A DNA stretch of 64,000 nucleotides from Odobenus rosmarus divergens (taxonomy: Eukaryota; Chordata; Mammalia; Carnivora; Odobenidae): contig NW_004450324.1 of NCBI RefSeq assembly GCF_000321225.1, positions 1,854,872 to 1,918,871 on the forward strand, written 5' to 3'. Position 1 is the first letter of the stretch; each line of letters opens with the position of its first letter. The position numbers and the translations under genes were made by a program. The notes below the pieces were generated by a model. The model ran no database searches. It had not been told where the DNA came from and was given only the letters and a program-made list of their open reading frames with translations. Of this stretch, positions 1 through 10,690 are shown one piece after another.

Positions 1-448
1 TGAGGGTTGCTGGAGTGGTGGGGGGTGGGAAGGATGGGGAGGTTGGGTGATAGACATTGGGGAGGGTATGTGCTATGGTGAGCGCCGTGCATTGCGTAAG
101 ACTGTTGAATCACAGACCCGTACCTCTGAAACAAATAATACATTATATGTTAAAAAAAAAAGAAGAAGAAGAAGAAGAAGAAGTTAGTAGGAAGGGAAAA
201 ATGAAACGGGGGAAATCGGAGGGGGAGACAAACCATGAAAGATTATGGACTCTGAGAAACTAACTGAGGGTTGTAGAGGTGAGGGGGGTGGGGGGATGGA
301 TTAGCCTGGTGATGGGTATTTAAGAGGGTACATATTGAATGGAGCAGTGGGTGTTATATGCAAACAATGAATCATGGAACGCTACATCAAAAACTAATAA
401 TGTAATGTATGGTGATTAACATAACATAATAAAATAAAATTTAAAAAA
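1..448 (+). mobile_element. Young carnivore L1, 3' end only (runs off the window)
   Basis: This is the 3' untranslated end of a carnivore-type L1. It holds two related 3'-terminal modules: roughly 1-160, ending in an A-run and (GAA)n, and roughly 260-448, ending in an A-rich tail. Each carries the landmarks CTGAGGGTT, GGGTGATGGG-like and GAATCA...ACATC. The intervening 190-260 segment is a purine-rich L1 3' UTR stretch. The same two-module arrangement recurs at 30285-30729, so the doubling belongs to the source L1 and is not a local event. The upstream target-site duplication lies outside the window. Confidence 0.85.
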
Positions 449-950
449 AGGAGACTTAGACATTTTTCCAAAGAAGACATATAGGACAATAAGCACGTGA
501 AAAGATGCTCGACATCACTAATCATCAGGAAAATGCAAATCAAAACCACAGTGAGATATCTCCTCATTCCTATGAGAATGGCTAGTATCAAAACAACAAA
601 AATACCAAGTGTTGGTGAGGTTGTGGGAGGAAGGAAATGTTTATACCTTGTTGGTGGGAATATAAATTAGTGTAACCAGTATGGAAAATCATATGGAGGT
701 TGGGGGTGGACAAGATAGATGGAAGGTGATTAAGAGGTACAAACGTCCAGTTATAAAATAAGTAACTGATGGGGTTGTAATATACAGCATAGGGAATATA
801 GTCAATAACATGGTAACTTTGTACTGATGACAGTAACTAGACTTACTGTGGGGATTATTTTATAATGTATAAAAATATCTAATTACTATGATATACACCT
901 GAAACTAATGAGATATGGTACGTCAATTATACTTTAATTAAAAAATAAAT
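449..950 (+). mobile_element. Older L1 (L1MA/MB-like), ORF2 3' end plus 3' UTR
   Basis: The sequence reads as the decayed C-terminal part of L1 ORF2. It includes the typical stretch AAGATGCTC...ATCACTAATCATCAGG followed by AAATGCAAATCAAAACCACA. A 3' UTR follows and ends in an A/T-rich tail near 950 after ACACCTGAAACTAATG. Many stops interrupt the frame. The junction with the younger L1 at about 448 is abrupt. Confidence 0.8.
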
Positions 951-2436
951 TTGCAAATCAACCCATCTACCCAGCACTCCTAATTCCCCTTACCCTGCTT
1001 TTTTTCTTTTCTCAAAGCAGGTATCACTTCCTAACACTATAAAATATACTTATGTCTGGTATGGAGTCTCTCATTCTGCTCCCGAAAGTTTGAGATCTTT
1101 GTTTTGTTTACTGATGCATTTATACTCCCAGAGTTAATATTTTAGTATCTCAGTAAATACCAGTAGAGGAATAAATGAATTCTTAAAGAAAAACACGTAA
1201 AAAGCTGTGAAACTAAAGCAATAATTCAGAAAAATCTGACCAAGAGAGCTCCCTTCTGAAACTTTATTTTTCCTTTTTACTCAGCCTGAAATTTCACCAA
1301 TTATGAATTTGACTTAAGGGATGTCTTTTTTTAAAATGCCAATACTATAGTGGTGGTGCTAAGAAATCAGTTACTAATGCATTATTGTGAATTGATTTGA
1401 GTTCATCACTCCCTTTCAGTCTCTAATGGAGAACAGCTTCCTGATGAGAACAGAAAGAGTAGAGAAAGCTAGGACATTTTGGAACATAGACCACACTAGG
1501 GAGTGTGGAAATCCTGGATTAGAGCCAGAGTGGGGTGGCTTATGGCACCATAATATGGCTCAGCGTGAGAGATGGAAATGGTAATGCCACATTTACATGT
1601 TAATGCTTAGTTCTGTGATGATCTTTTCAAAATCTCTCCAAAAAAAGCTTGTTTAGATCAATGACTGCCTCTGTTAAATTGATTATATCAAGTAATCAAT
1701 GGCCAAGTATAACCTAATTTTAAAAATGTGCCCAGCAGGAACTTGTTTAAAGGAGTAAATGGGAACAGGGATGGGCTTTTGGTTTCCTAGATCTCTCAAT
1801 GTGACTTTTGCCAAGAAACTGAAAATGCTTATCAGATTTGCTTCATCTAGAAAGAATGGTTCTGTTTCCCTTGCAGGTCTCTACAGGCCAGTCCATCTGA
1901 TGAACTATCCAGATTTCACTATCCAACACTGTGACACTTCCATAATTTATTTGGCTGCCATGAATACTGCCAGTATTACAATACACACAAACATCACTTT
2001 ATGGCTATTTTATGATGGTTAGATTGTTGATGGTCAAGCTGTTTTCAGAGTCAACCCATCATCCCTCGGTGTCCAGAGATATCAGATCCATCCAAAGACC
2101 TGAACCAAACAACTGTGGGATAATGATGAGATGCTGTGTGGGGATGGCATGAGCAGTGGTGCATTGAAGAACTCAGGCTTAAAAGTTTGTGACCATTAAA
2201 GTTATTCAGAATCTATATGGCAGCAGAAGCTTAATGAAATCACTTTCCTCCCATCCTTCCTGCAAACCAAATGACTATTTGTAGCATTATTTGAGGTGTT
2301 TGAGAAAACGAGGAAAACAGGATGAGAGAGCTGTGGACTCACAGGCATTGTGTCCCTGTAAGCCAAATGGAGGGATGTCTTTACAGAAAAACTGGAAATT
2401 CCTCTAAAAACTCTCCTGAATTGAAAGTCTTCTACA
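951..2436. other. Mostly unclassified intergenic DNA
   Basis: No coding exon or young repeat is apparent. The part at about 1070-1195 (plus strand) weakly resembles an L2 3' end, reading TGTTTACTGATGCATTTATACTC...AATAAATGAA. Short open frames, such as 1759-2022, show no recognisable domain and are consistent with chance. Confidence 0.5.
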
Positions 2437-2640
2437 ACAACAACAATAGCTACTATTTACTGAATTCTCACTCCTTGCCAAGCACTATCTATACAAGACT
2501 GCTTTCAACCCTCATAATAGCTCCTAGAGATGTTATCCTTGTCATACATATGAAAGAAACTAAGGTTCAGCTCATTGGATATTTGCCCAGGTGGCCAAAC
2601 GGAGGAAGGGGGAGAATCAGGGCCCAAACCAGTGGTTAAT
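2437..2640 (-). repeat. MIR SINE, decayed
   Basis: The segment matches the reverse complement of the MIR consensus in order: AATAGCTACTATTTACTGA, CTTGCCAAGCACTAT, CCCTCATAATAGCTCC, GAAACTAAGGTTCAG, ending in a decayed tRNA-like head. Divergence is high, as expected of this ancient family. Confidence 0.7.
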
Positions 2641-3159
2641 ATCCATGTTCTTCTTTATTATATTGTCTCTACACAGGGATGATGAGGGGGTATCCAGGTC
2701 TCTTGGCTCTGTCTGCAGAGAGAATGTTTCAAGAGATTTATTTTACACCAGAAATTTCCCCTATTAGAGCTCAGCATTACATTTTAGAATAAGAAGTCCC
2801 TTCATCCTTGTCTTCTCACCAGTTCCTCTGACTAAGAATGGTGTGAACTCAGCTTCTTCCTCCCCCCCGGCTACCAGCTGCCCACAGAAAGCACACATTC
2901 TCTGGTGCTTTGTGTCATAAGCTACATATCGTGAAGCCTGTGGATTAGATCTAGGGAGCAATGTCACTAAGATGCGACATAGGAATTCTTGACATTGCTC
3001 CCTCTCAACAAGAAGAACTAACAACAATTCATGAACAAGACACCACCAAAAAGGTCCTGAAATATGGGGGGTGAGGCTGAAGTACATCCCTGTACCACAG
3101 AGACAAAGACAGACTGAATTAGAGTTCGAGAAGTGGCTACACAGTGACTGCATTGCCTA
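2641..3159. other. Unclassified intergenic DNA
   Basis: Nothing recognisable. A 129-codon open frame on the minus strand (2764-3153) has no familiar motif and no splice or promoter context, so I treat it as chance. Confidence 0.4.
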
Positions 3160-4090
3160 TTGAAAGATGTCTCCTCTGAGCCTAGGGTTCCTCCGTTGGG
3201 AAAGAGACAACCAGCACCCAGGGGGACAACCAGTATCCCCCACTCCGTAGCACTGTGGGTTACTATGGCCCCTAATCTGGTCTTGTCTTATGGGGATTGC
3301 AGGGGTTCTTCAGGCCCCATCTGGCCAGAGGGGCTAGAGAGATCACCAGAAAGCTATGTAGCCCAGCACTGCTTGAGCTGAGAGCTGAGCAGGCAGAGCT
3401 GATCCCTCCTAGAGCAAAGCCAGTAGTAGGCATGGAGAGTTCCCCTACTACACCCAGGTAGGGGAATAAATTCATAGCCTAGGCTGAGCCTCTCCTGACC
3501 AGAAATCCTGTCTGGGAAAAATTGGGACAGGCCTGATGTGGTCTCTCCTCATCCTGCACAGACAAGGGAACTGTGACATAACCTCACCTGCTATAGTGTG
3601 TCTCCTGGCACCATGTGACCAGAAGGGTTGGCAATAATACCTGGAAGCTGTGTAAGCAGAGAGAGAGGCGGGCATAACTGATAACTTGTAGAGCAAGGCT
3701 CATGCCCCTGTGTGGCCAGAAAACTTGACCCACAGTCAGCTTAAGTTAGAACAATGAGCAAAAACTTCACCTGCTTTAGAGCTGCTTCTCCCACTATGCT
3801 CTGTCAGAGAAACTAATACATAGCTCCATTCATTGCTGAATACAGCTTTCAGCCTGCCTGACTGGTGAACATAACCAGAACATTTGGGAAGCTGTGTAGT
3901 CCACCCAACAGCCCAGATTACAGTAGCATTTGAGCAGAAAGCACAGCTTGTGACTTTCCCCAATGGCAGAGCAAAACAGGTGGCCTCACCTGAACAGAGA
4001 ATTCAGTGCACATTCTTGCTCAATTCAGGTCCCCAAACAATAAGGCATACATGCCCTGGGTCCTGTCCAGGGCAGGGAAACTAATTCATG
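3160..4090 (+). repeat. Imperfect internal repeats, probably the 5' UTR of an old L1
   Basis: The stretch is GC-richer than its surroundings and built from related segments. The motif AGCTATGTAGCCC / AGCTGTGTAAGCAG / AGCTGTGTAGTCC recurs near 3352, 3647 and 3890. The motif CCTCACCTGCT / CTTCACCTGCTTTAG recurs near 3583 and 3766, and GAGCAAAGCC / GAGCAAGGCTC recurs near 3412 and 3691. It leads directly into sequence typical of the 5' part of old L1 elements at about 4090, so I infer a decayed L1 5' UTR. An unrelated repeat is possible. Confidence 0.4.
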
Positions 4091-4414
4091 ACCCCATTTA
4101 TTACTAACCATAGAACCTGGTCTATGAGCAGATTTCTCAAGAGAAACTTTCTAGGCCAGAACAAAATGGGATGACACATTCAAAGTACTTAGAAAAAAAC
4201 CTGTCAACTCAAAAGTCTATATTTGGTGAAGCTGTACTTCAGAAATAAAATAGGGGTAAAGACTTTCCTGAGAAAACAAAATTTTCAAAAAAGTTTGAGA
4301 CAAACAAAAAAAGAGAGGAAAATGCAGCATAAAAAATCTTATGGGATGCAGCAAAAGCAGTCCTAAGAAAGAAGTTCATAGCAATAAAGGCCTACATTAA
4401 AAAGAATGATCTCA
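4091..4414 (+). mobile_element. Old L1, 5'-region remnant joined to an ORF2 fragment
   Basis: 4091-4320 resembles the region upstream of or within ORF1 of old L1s (AGATTTCTCAAGAGAAAC, GGCCAGAACAAAATGGGATG, ATTCAAAGTACTTAGAAA). At about 4335 it jumps straight to mid-ORF2 (CTTATGGGATGCAGCAAAAG, encoding MGCSKS). The element has therefore lost the sequence between. It continues beyond the short L1 inserted at 4415-4672. Confidence 0.65.
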
Positions 4415-4672
4415 TTCAGTTTTCCCTCCCTTCCCCTATGATCCTCTGTGCTGTTTCTCTGGGAAACAAACTGAGGGTTTCAGAAGGGGAGGTGAGTGAG
4501 GGGATGGGGTAACTGGGTGATGGGCATTAAGGAGGGCACGTGATGTGATGAGCACTGAGTGTTATACGCAACTGATGAATCACTGAATGCTACATCTGAA
4601 ACTAATGATGTACTATATGTTGGCTAATTGAATTAATAAAAAAAGATGTTAGTTGAAAAAAAAAAAAAAGAG
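4415..4672 (+). mobile_element. 5'-truncated young L1, 3' end only, with target-site duplication
   Basis: This short carnivore L1 3' end (CTGAGGGTTTC, GGGTGATGGGCATTAAGG, GAGTGTTATACGCAACTGA) finishes in an A tail. It is flanked by the 11-bp direct repeat gaatgatctca at 4404-4414 and 4673-4683. It sits inside the older L1 ORF2, which resumes after the second copy. Confidence 0.85.
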
Positions 4673-5284
4673 GAATGATCTCAAATAAACAACATCCCTG
4701 TCCATCTTGAGGAACTAGACAAAGAACTAAGCCCAAAGTTAGCAGAAGAAAGGAAAAAAAATAAAAACTAGAGTAGAAATAAATGAAATAAAGAGCATAA
4801 ATGTAATAAAAGATGAACCAAACTAAGAATTGGTTCTTTGGAAAGATAAATAAAATTGACAAACACACTAACCATAGAAAAAAGAGAGGAACCAAATCAA
4901 TAAGATTATAAATGAAAAATGAATGAAACAACATACACCACAGAAATAAGAAGAATCATAAGGGGTTACTATGAACAACTCTATGCCAACAAACTGGACA
5001 ACCTAGTTGAAATGGAAATATTCTTATAAACATATAACCTATCAAGATTAAAACAGGAAGAAATAGAAAACTTGAAGATACCAATTATTAGTAAGGAGAT
5101 TGAATCAATAATCAGAAAATCTCCCAACAGGGGCTCAGTTGGTTAAGCATCTGACTCTTGATCTCAGGGTCATGAGTTCAAGCCCCACGTTGGGCTCAAT
5201 GCTGGGCATGGAAATGACTTAAAAAAAAAAAAAACTCCCAAAAAAGAAAAGTCCAGACTGGATGGTTTCACTGGTGAATTTTCT
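4673..5284 (+). mobile_element. Old L1 ORF2 fragment, continued
   Basis: ORF2 of the older plus-strand L1 resumes here. It carries the equivalent of the linker before the reverse transcriptase domain (AATTGGTTCTTTGGAAAG) and stops at the PDGFTGEF-like coding stretch (about 5264-5284), where the minus-strand L1 begins. A SINE is inserted at 5128-5234. The remaining 3' half of this element is not found on the far side of the minus-strand L1. Confidence 0.75.
5128..5234 (+). mobile_element. SINEC (can-SINE), short older copy
   Basis: A tRNA-derived head (GGGGCTCAGTTGGTTAAGC, B-box-like GAGTTCAAGCCCC) is followed by a short body and an A tail. The flanks ctccca at 5121-5126 and 5235-5240 look like the remains of the target-site duplication. 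The CT-rich region of younger copies is missing. Confidence 0.85.
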
Positions 5285-6313
5285 TTTCTATTTTTTTTTG
5301 TTATGTTAGTCACCATACAGTACATCATTAGTTTTTGATGTAGTGTTCCATGATTCATTGTTTCCGTATAACACCCAGTGCTCCATGCAATATGTGCCTT
5401 CCTTAATACCCATCACCAGGCTAGGCCATCCCCCTTCCCCCCTCCCCTCTAAAACCCTCAGTTTGTTTCTCGGAGTCCATAGTCTTTCATGGTTCGTCTC
5501 CCCCCTCTGATTTCCCACCCTTTATTTACCCTTCCTTCTCTTATTATCCTCCATGCTATTCCTTATGTTCCAGAAATAAGTGAGACCATATGATAATTGA
5601 CTTTCTCTGTTTGACTTATTTCACTTAGCATAATCTCCTCCAGTCCCATCCATGTTGATGCAAATTTGGGTATTCAACCTTTCTGATGGCTGAGTAGTAT
5701 TCCATTGTATATGGACCACATCTTTATCCATTTGTCTTTTTGAAGGGCATCTCGGCTCTTTCCACAGTTTGGCTATTGTGGACATTGCTGCTAAGAATAT
5801 TGGGGTGCATATGGTCCTTCTTTTCACTACATCTGTGTCTTTGGGGTAAATACCCAGTAGTGCAATTGCTGGGTCATAGGGTAGCTCTATTTTTATTTTT
5901 TTGAGGAACCCCCACACTGTTTTCCAAAGTGGCCGTACCAGCTTGTATTCCCACCAACAGAGGGTTCCCCTTTCTCCACAACCTCTCCAACATTTGTTGT
6001 TTCCTGCCTTGTCAATTTCTGCCATTCTAACTGTGTAAGGTGGTATCTCAATGTGGTTTTGATTTGAATTTCCCTGATGGCTAATGATGAACATTTTTTC
6101 ATGTGTCAGCCATTTGTGTCTTCTCTTGAGAAGTGTCTGTTCATGTCTTCTGCCCATTTTTTGACTGGATTATTTGTTTTATGGGTGTTGAGTTTGAGAA
6201 GTTCTTTATAGATCTTGGATATCAGCCCTTTGTCTGTAATGTCATTTGCAAAAATCTTCTCCCATTCCGTGGGTCGCCTCTTTGTTTTGTTCACTGTTTC
6301 CTTTGCTGTGCAG

Positions 6314-6353
6314 AAGTTTTTATCTTAAAAAAAAAAAAAAAAGTTTTTATCTT
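6314..6353 (+). repeat. A-run flanked by 13-bp direct repeats
   Basis: The sequence aagtttttatctt occurs at 6314-6326 and again at 6341-6353, separated only by A residues (6327-6340). It lies within L1 ORF2 (minus) and breaks its frame. This is the footprint expected if an L1-mediated event copied only a poly(A) tail, with the repeats as target-site duplication. A tandem duplication with later A expansion is the alternative. Confidence 0.6.
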
Positions 6354-7404
6354 GATGAAGTCCCAAAAGTTCATTTTTTCTTTCATTTCCCTTGCCTTTG
6401 GAGATGTGTCTTGAAAGAAGTTGCTGTGGCCAATGTTGAGAGGTTACTGCCTATGTTCTCTTCTAGGATTTTGATGGATTCCTGTTTCACATTGAGGTCT
6501 TTCATCCATTTTATCTTTGTGTATGGTGTAAGAGAGTGGTCGAGTTTTATTCTTCTGTATATAGCTGTCCAATTTTCCCAGCACCATTTATTGAAGACAC
6601 TGTCTTTTTTCCGTTGCATGTTTTTTTCCTGCTTTGTCGAAGATTATTTGACCATAGAGTTGAGGGTCCATATCTGGGTTCTCTATTCTGTTCCATTGGT
6701 CTATGTGTCTGTTTTTGTGCCAGTACCATACTGTCTTGAGGATGACAGCTTTGTAATAGAGCTGGAAGTCCGGAATTGTGATGCCCCCAGCTTTTTCTTT
6801 TTCAACATTTCCTTGGCAATTCAGGGTCTTTTCTGATTACATACAAATTTTAGGATTGTTTGTTCCAGCACTTTGAAAAATGCCATTGGTATTTTGATCA
6901 GGATGGCGTTGAAGTATAGATTGCTCTAGGTAGCATAGACATTTTAACAATGTTTATCCTTCCAATCCATGAGCATGGAATGTTTTTCCATTTTTTTATG
7001 TCTTCTTCAATTTCTTTCATGAGTTTTCTGTAGTTCCTAGAGTATAGATCCTTTACCTCTTTGGTTAGGTTTATTCCGAGGTATCTTATGGTTTTTGGTG
7101 CTATTATAAATGGAATCAATTCTCTAATTTCTCTTTCTGCAGTTATGTTGTTAGTGTATAAGAAAGCAACTGATTTCTGTGCATTGATTTTGTATCCTGC
7201 CACATTACTGAATTGCTGTACGAGTTCTAGTAATTTGGGGGTGGAGTCTTTTGGGTTTTCCACATAAAGTAGCATGTCATCTGTGGAGAGAGAGAGTTTG
7301 ACTTCTTTTTTGCCAGTCTGAATACCTCTTATTTCTTTTTGTTGTCTAATTGCTGTTATTAGGACTTCTAGTACCATGTTGAACAACAGAAAGATGAGGT
7401 AGCA

Positions 7405-7775
7405 CAACTTCATTACAGTATCTTTGTATATATATCAAAGCAAAATATGTACCAAAAGGAATATTTTACCTACACATTAAAATGAATGCTTCTGATTGAT
7501 CTATTCCATCAGTACTCAACAAAGTACTACCATATAGAAGAAATAGAAATAATTTGTTTGTACTTTTTCCCTTTTTGTTCTTTTGGGGAAGGCTTTGTCC
7601 CTTTCTATTTGTCATAGACATATATAGTAGCTTTACATATAATTAAATAAAGGAATTAAATTCAAAAAAAATTTTTTTTGCATACTTGAAAGTTGCTGTG
7701 AGAGTAGAGCTTTACTGTTCTTACCATAAAGCAGTAACAACAAAATGGTAACCATTTTGGTAACTCTCACAGTAG
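7405..7775. other. Unidentified segment inside L1 ORF2
   Basis: L1 reverse transcriptase coding sequence is continuous on either side, ending near the NIIL codons on the upstream side and resuming at [10 protein letters not shown] on the other. The intervening roughly 370 bp is AT-rich and does not read as L1. It contains AAAATGGT-A-ACCATTTT (7742-7758), a 10-bp inverted repeat (7696-7705 with 7763-7772), and a direct repeat gtgagagt at 7698-7705 and 7775-7782. I do not recognise a family. Confidence 0.5.
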
Positions 7776-10019
7776 TGAGAGTGGGCATCTTTGTTGTGTT
7801 CCTGAGAATGATATTCACTGTAGGTTTTTCATAGATGGATTTTATGAAATTGAGGAATGTTCCCTCTATCCCTATAGTCTGAAGAGTTTTAATCAGGAAA
7901 GCATACTGTATTTTGTCAAATGTTTTTTCTGCATCAACTGAGAGGACCATATCGTTCTTCTCTCTCTTCTTATTAATGTGTTGTATCACATTGATTGATT
8001 TGCGAATGTTGAACCACCCTCGCATCCCAGGGATAAATCCCACTTGGTCATGGTGGATGATCCTTTTAATGTACTGTTGGATCCTATTAGCTAGGATTTT
8101 GTTGAGAATTTTGCTGTCCATATTCATCAGGGATATCGGTCTGAAATTCTTTTTGATGGGGTCTTTGCCTGGTTTGGGGATCAAGGTAATGCTGGCCTCA
8201 AAAAAATGAACCTGGAAGCTTTCCTTCTGTTTCTATTTTTTGAAACAGCTTCAGGAAAATAAGTATTATTTCTTCTTTGAACGTCTGGTAGAATTCCCCA
8301 GGGAATCCATCAGGCCCTGGACTCTTATTTTTTGGGAGGTTTTTGATCACCACTTTAATCTCGTTACTGGTTATTTGGTCTATTCAGGTTGTCAATTTCT
8401 TCCTGTTTCAGTCTTGGTAGTTTATAGGTTTCCAGGAAGGAATCCATTTCTTCCACATTGCTTAATTTATTGGCATATAGTTGTTGATAATAATTTCTAA
8501 TAATTGTTTCTATTTCCTTGGTGTTAGTCATGATCTCTCCCCTTTCAGTCATAATTTTATTAATTTGGGTCCTTTCTCTTTTCTTTTGGATAAGTCTGGC
8601 CAGTGGTTTATCGATCTTATTAACTCTTTCAAAGACCCAGCCTCTAGTTTCGTTGATCTGATCTACTGTATTTCTGGTTTCTAATTCATTGATCTATGAT
8701 CTAATCTTAATTATTTCTCTTCTAATCCATGGCTTAGGCATCATTTGTTGCTTTTTCTCCAATTCTTTAAGGTGTAAAGTTCATTGAATTTGGGATTTTT
8801 CTTTTTTCTTTTTTTTTTGAGTGAGGCTTGGATGGCTATGAATTTCCCCCGTAGGACTGCCTTTGCAGTATCCCATTGGTTTTGGACTGATGTGTTTTCA
8901 TTCTCATTGGTTTCCATGAATTGTTTAAGGTGTTTGATTTCCTGGTTGACCCAAACGTTCTTGAGCAGAGTGGTCTTTAGCTTCCAAGTGTTTGAATTTC
9001 TGCCAAATTTTTTCTTGTGATTGAGTTCCAGTTTTAAAGCATTATGGTCTGAGAATATGCAGGGAATAATATCAATCTTTTGGTATTGGTTGAGGCCTGA
9101 TTTGTGACCCAGTATGTGGTCTATTCTGGAGAAAGCTTCCTGTGCACTCAAGAAGAATGAGTATTCTGTTGTTTTAGGGTGGAATGTTCTATATATATCT
9201 ATGAGGTCTATCTGGTCCAGTGTGTCATTCAAAGCTCTTGTTTCTTTGTTGATTTTCTGCTTAGATGATCTATTTTTGAGAGTGGAGTGTTGAGGTCTCC
9301 TACAATTAACATATTATTATCAATATGTCTCTATTTTGGTTAACAGTTGGTTTACGTAGTTGGCTGCTCCCATGTTGGAGGCATAGATAGTTATAATTGT
9401 TAGATCTTCTTGTTGGATAGACCCTTTAAGAATGATGTAGTGTCCATCTGTGTCTCTACATACAGTCTTTAGCTTAAAATCTAATTTGTCTAATATGAGA
9501 ATTGCTACCCCAGCTTTCTTTTGAGGTCTGTTGGCATGAAAGATGGTTCTCCACCCCTTCACTTTCAGTCTGAGTGTATCTTTAGGTTCAAAATGAGTCT
9601 CTTGTAGACAGCAATATGGATGCATCCTGTCTTTTTATCTAATCTGCAACCCTTTGCAATTTTATGGGAGCATTTAGGCCGTTCACGTTAAGAGTGATTA
9701 TTGAAAGAGGATTTTATTGTCATCATGTTTCCTGTGAAGTCCTTGTTTCTATAGATTGTCTCTGTAAATTTCTGTTCTATATCACTCTTGGGGTCTTTCT
9801 CCTTTTATAGAACCCCCCCCTTAATATTTCTTGCAGGGCTGGCTTAGTGGTCACATATTCTTTGTTTCTGCCGGTCCTGGAATCTGTGTCTCTCCATCCA
9901 TTCTAAATGACAGCCTTGCCAGATAAAGTATTCTTGGCTGTATGTTCTTCTCATTTTGTACCCTAAATATGTCTTGCCAGCCCTTTCTGTCTTGCCAGGT
10001 CTCTGTGGATAGGTCTGGC

Positions 10020-10690
10020 GTTATTCTGATGTTCCTCCCTCTGTATGTAAGGAATCTCTTCCCCTAACTGCCCTTAAGATGGTTTCCTTGGTTCTAAGAT
10101 TTGCGAGTTTTACTATTACATGACAGGGTGTTGGTCTGTTTTCCTTGATCTTGGAAGGGGTCCCCTCTGCCTCTAGGACACGAATGCTTGTTTCATTCCC
10201 CAGATTAGGTAAGTCCTCAGCTATGATTTGCTCAAATGTATCTTCTAGTCCTCTCACACTCTCCACCCCTTCAGGGATCCTAACAATTCTGACATTGGAA
10301 TGTTTCATGGTGTCACTTATTTCTCTAATTATGTTTTCATGGATTTTAAGCTGTTTCTCCCAGGCCTCTTCTTTTTTACTTCTTTTCTATCAATGTGTCT
10401 TCTAGATCACTAGTTCATTCTTCTGCCTTGTTTACCCTAGCTTTTAGAGTATCTAGATTAGATTGGATCTCATTGATGGCATTTTTAAGTTCTGCCAGAT
10501 CAGCTCTTATTTCTTCCCTTAGAAACTTTAGGTTGCCGTTAATCATATTCTCCATCCTAGCTATTGTCTTCATAACTGTTACCCTGAAGTCTATTTCCAA
10601 CATTTTGCTTACATCTATATCCATTTGTTCTGTGACAGAATTCACAGTCTCTGAGTCTTTCCTATTTTGGGGGTTCCTCCTCTTAGTCAT
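10020..10690 (-). pseudogene. L1 ORF1 (RNA-binding protein), broken
   Basis: ORF1p is the trimeric RNA-binding chaperone of the L1 particle. The N-terminal piece begins with MTKRRNPQNRKDSE at 10690 and continues as a heptad-like coiled-coil stretch to about 10415 (MIN..LKFLREEIRADLAELK). The C-terminal piece (10021-10308) contains NVRIVRIPEGVE and RPTPCHVIVKLANLRTKETI, typical of the RRM and C-terminal domains. The two pieces are in different frames, separated by stops or shifts between about 10308 and 10415. The start is chosen as the first methionine after the 5' UTR and agrees with L1 ORF1 starts in general. Confidence 0.85.

Larger units (their letters stand above)
5621..9650 (-). pseudogene. 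L1 ORF2 (endonuclease and reverse transcriptase), broken
   Basis: ORF2 protein makes the nick and the cDNA in L1 retrotransposition and works in cis with its RNA. Endonuclease pieces are readable at 9320-9625 (with LQETHF) and 8741-9232 (with FSRIDHILGHKSGL and SDHNALKLEL). Reverse transcriptase pieces lie at 7633-8184 ([31 protein letters not shown]) and 6898-7413 ([14 protein letters not shown]). A cysteine-rich C-terminal part lies at 5621-6157 ([19 protein letters not shown]). The catalytic FADD motif reads STDD at 7276-7287. Several frameshifts, the foreign segment at 7405-7775 and the A-run at 6327-6340 show that it cannot make a complete protein. Confidence 0.9.
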
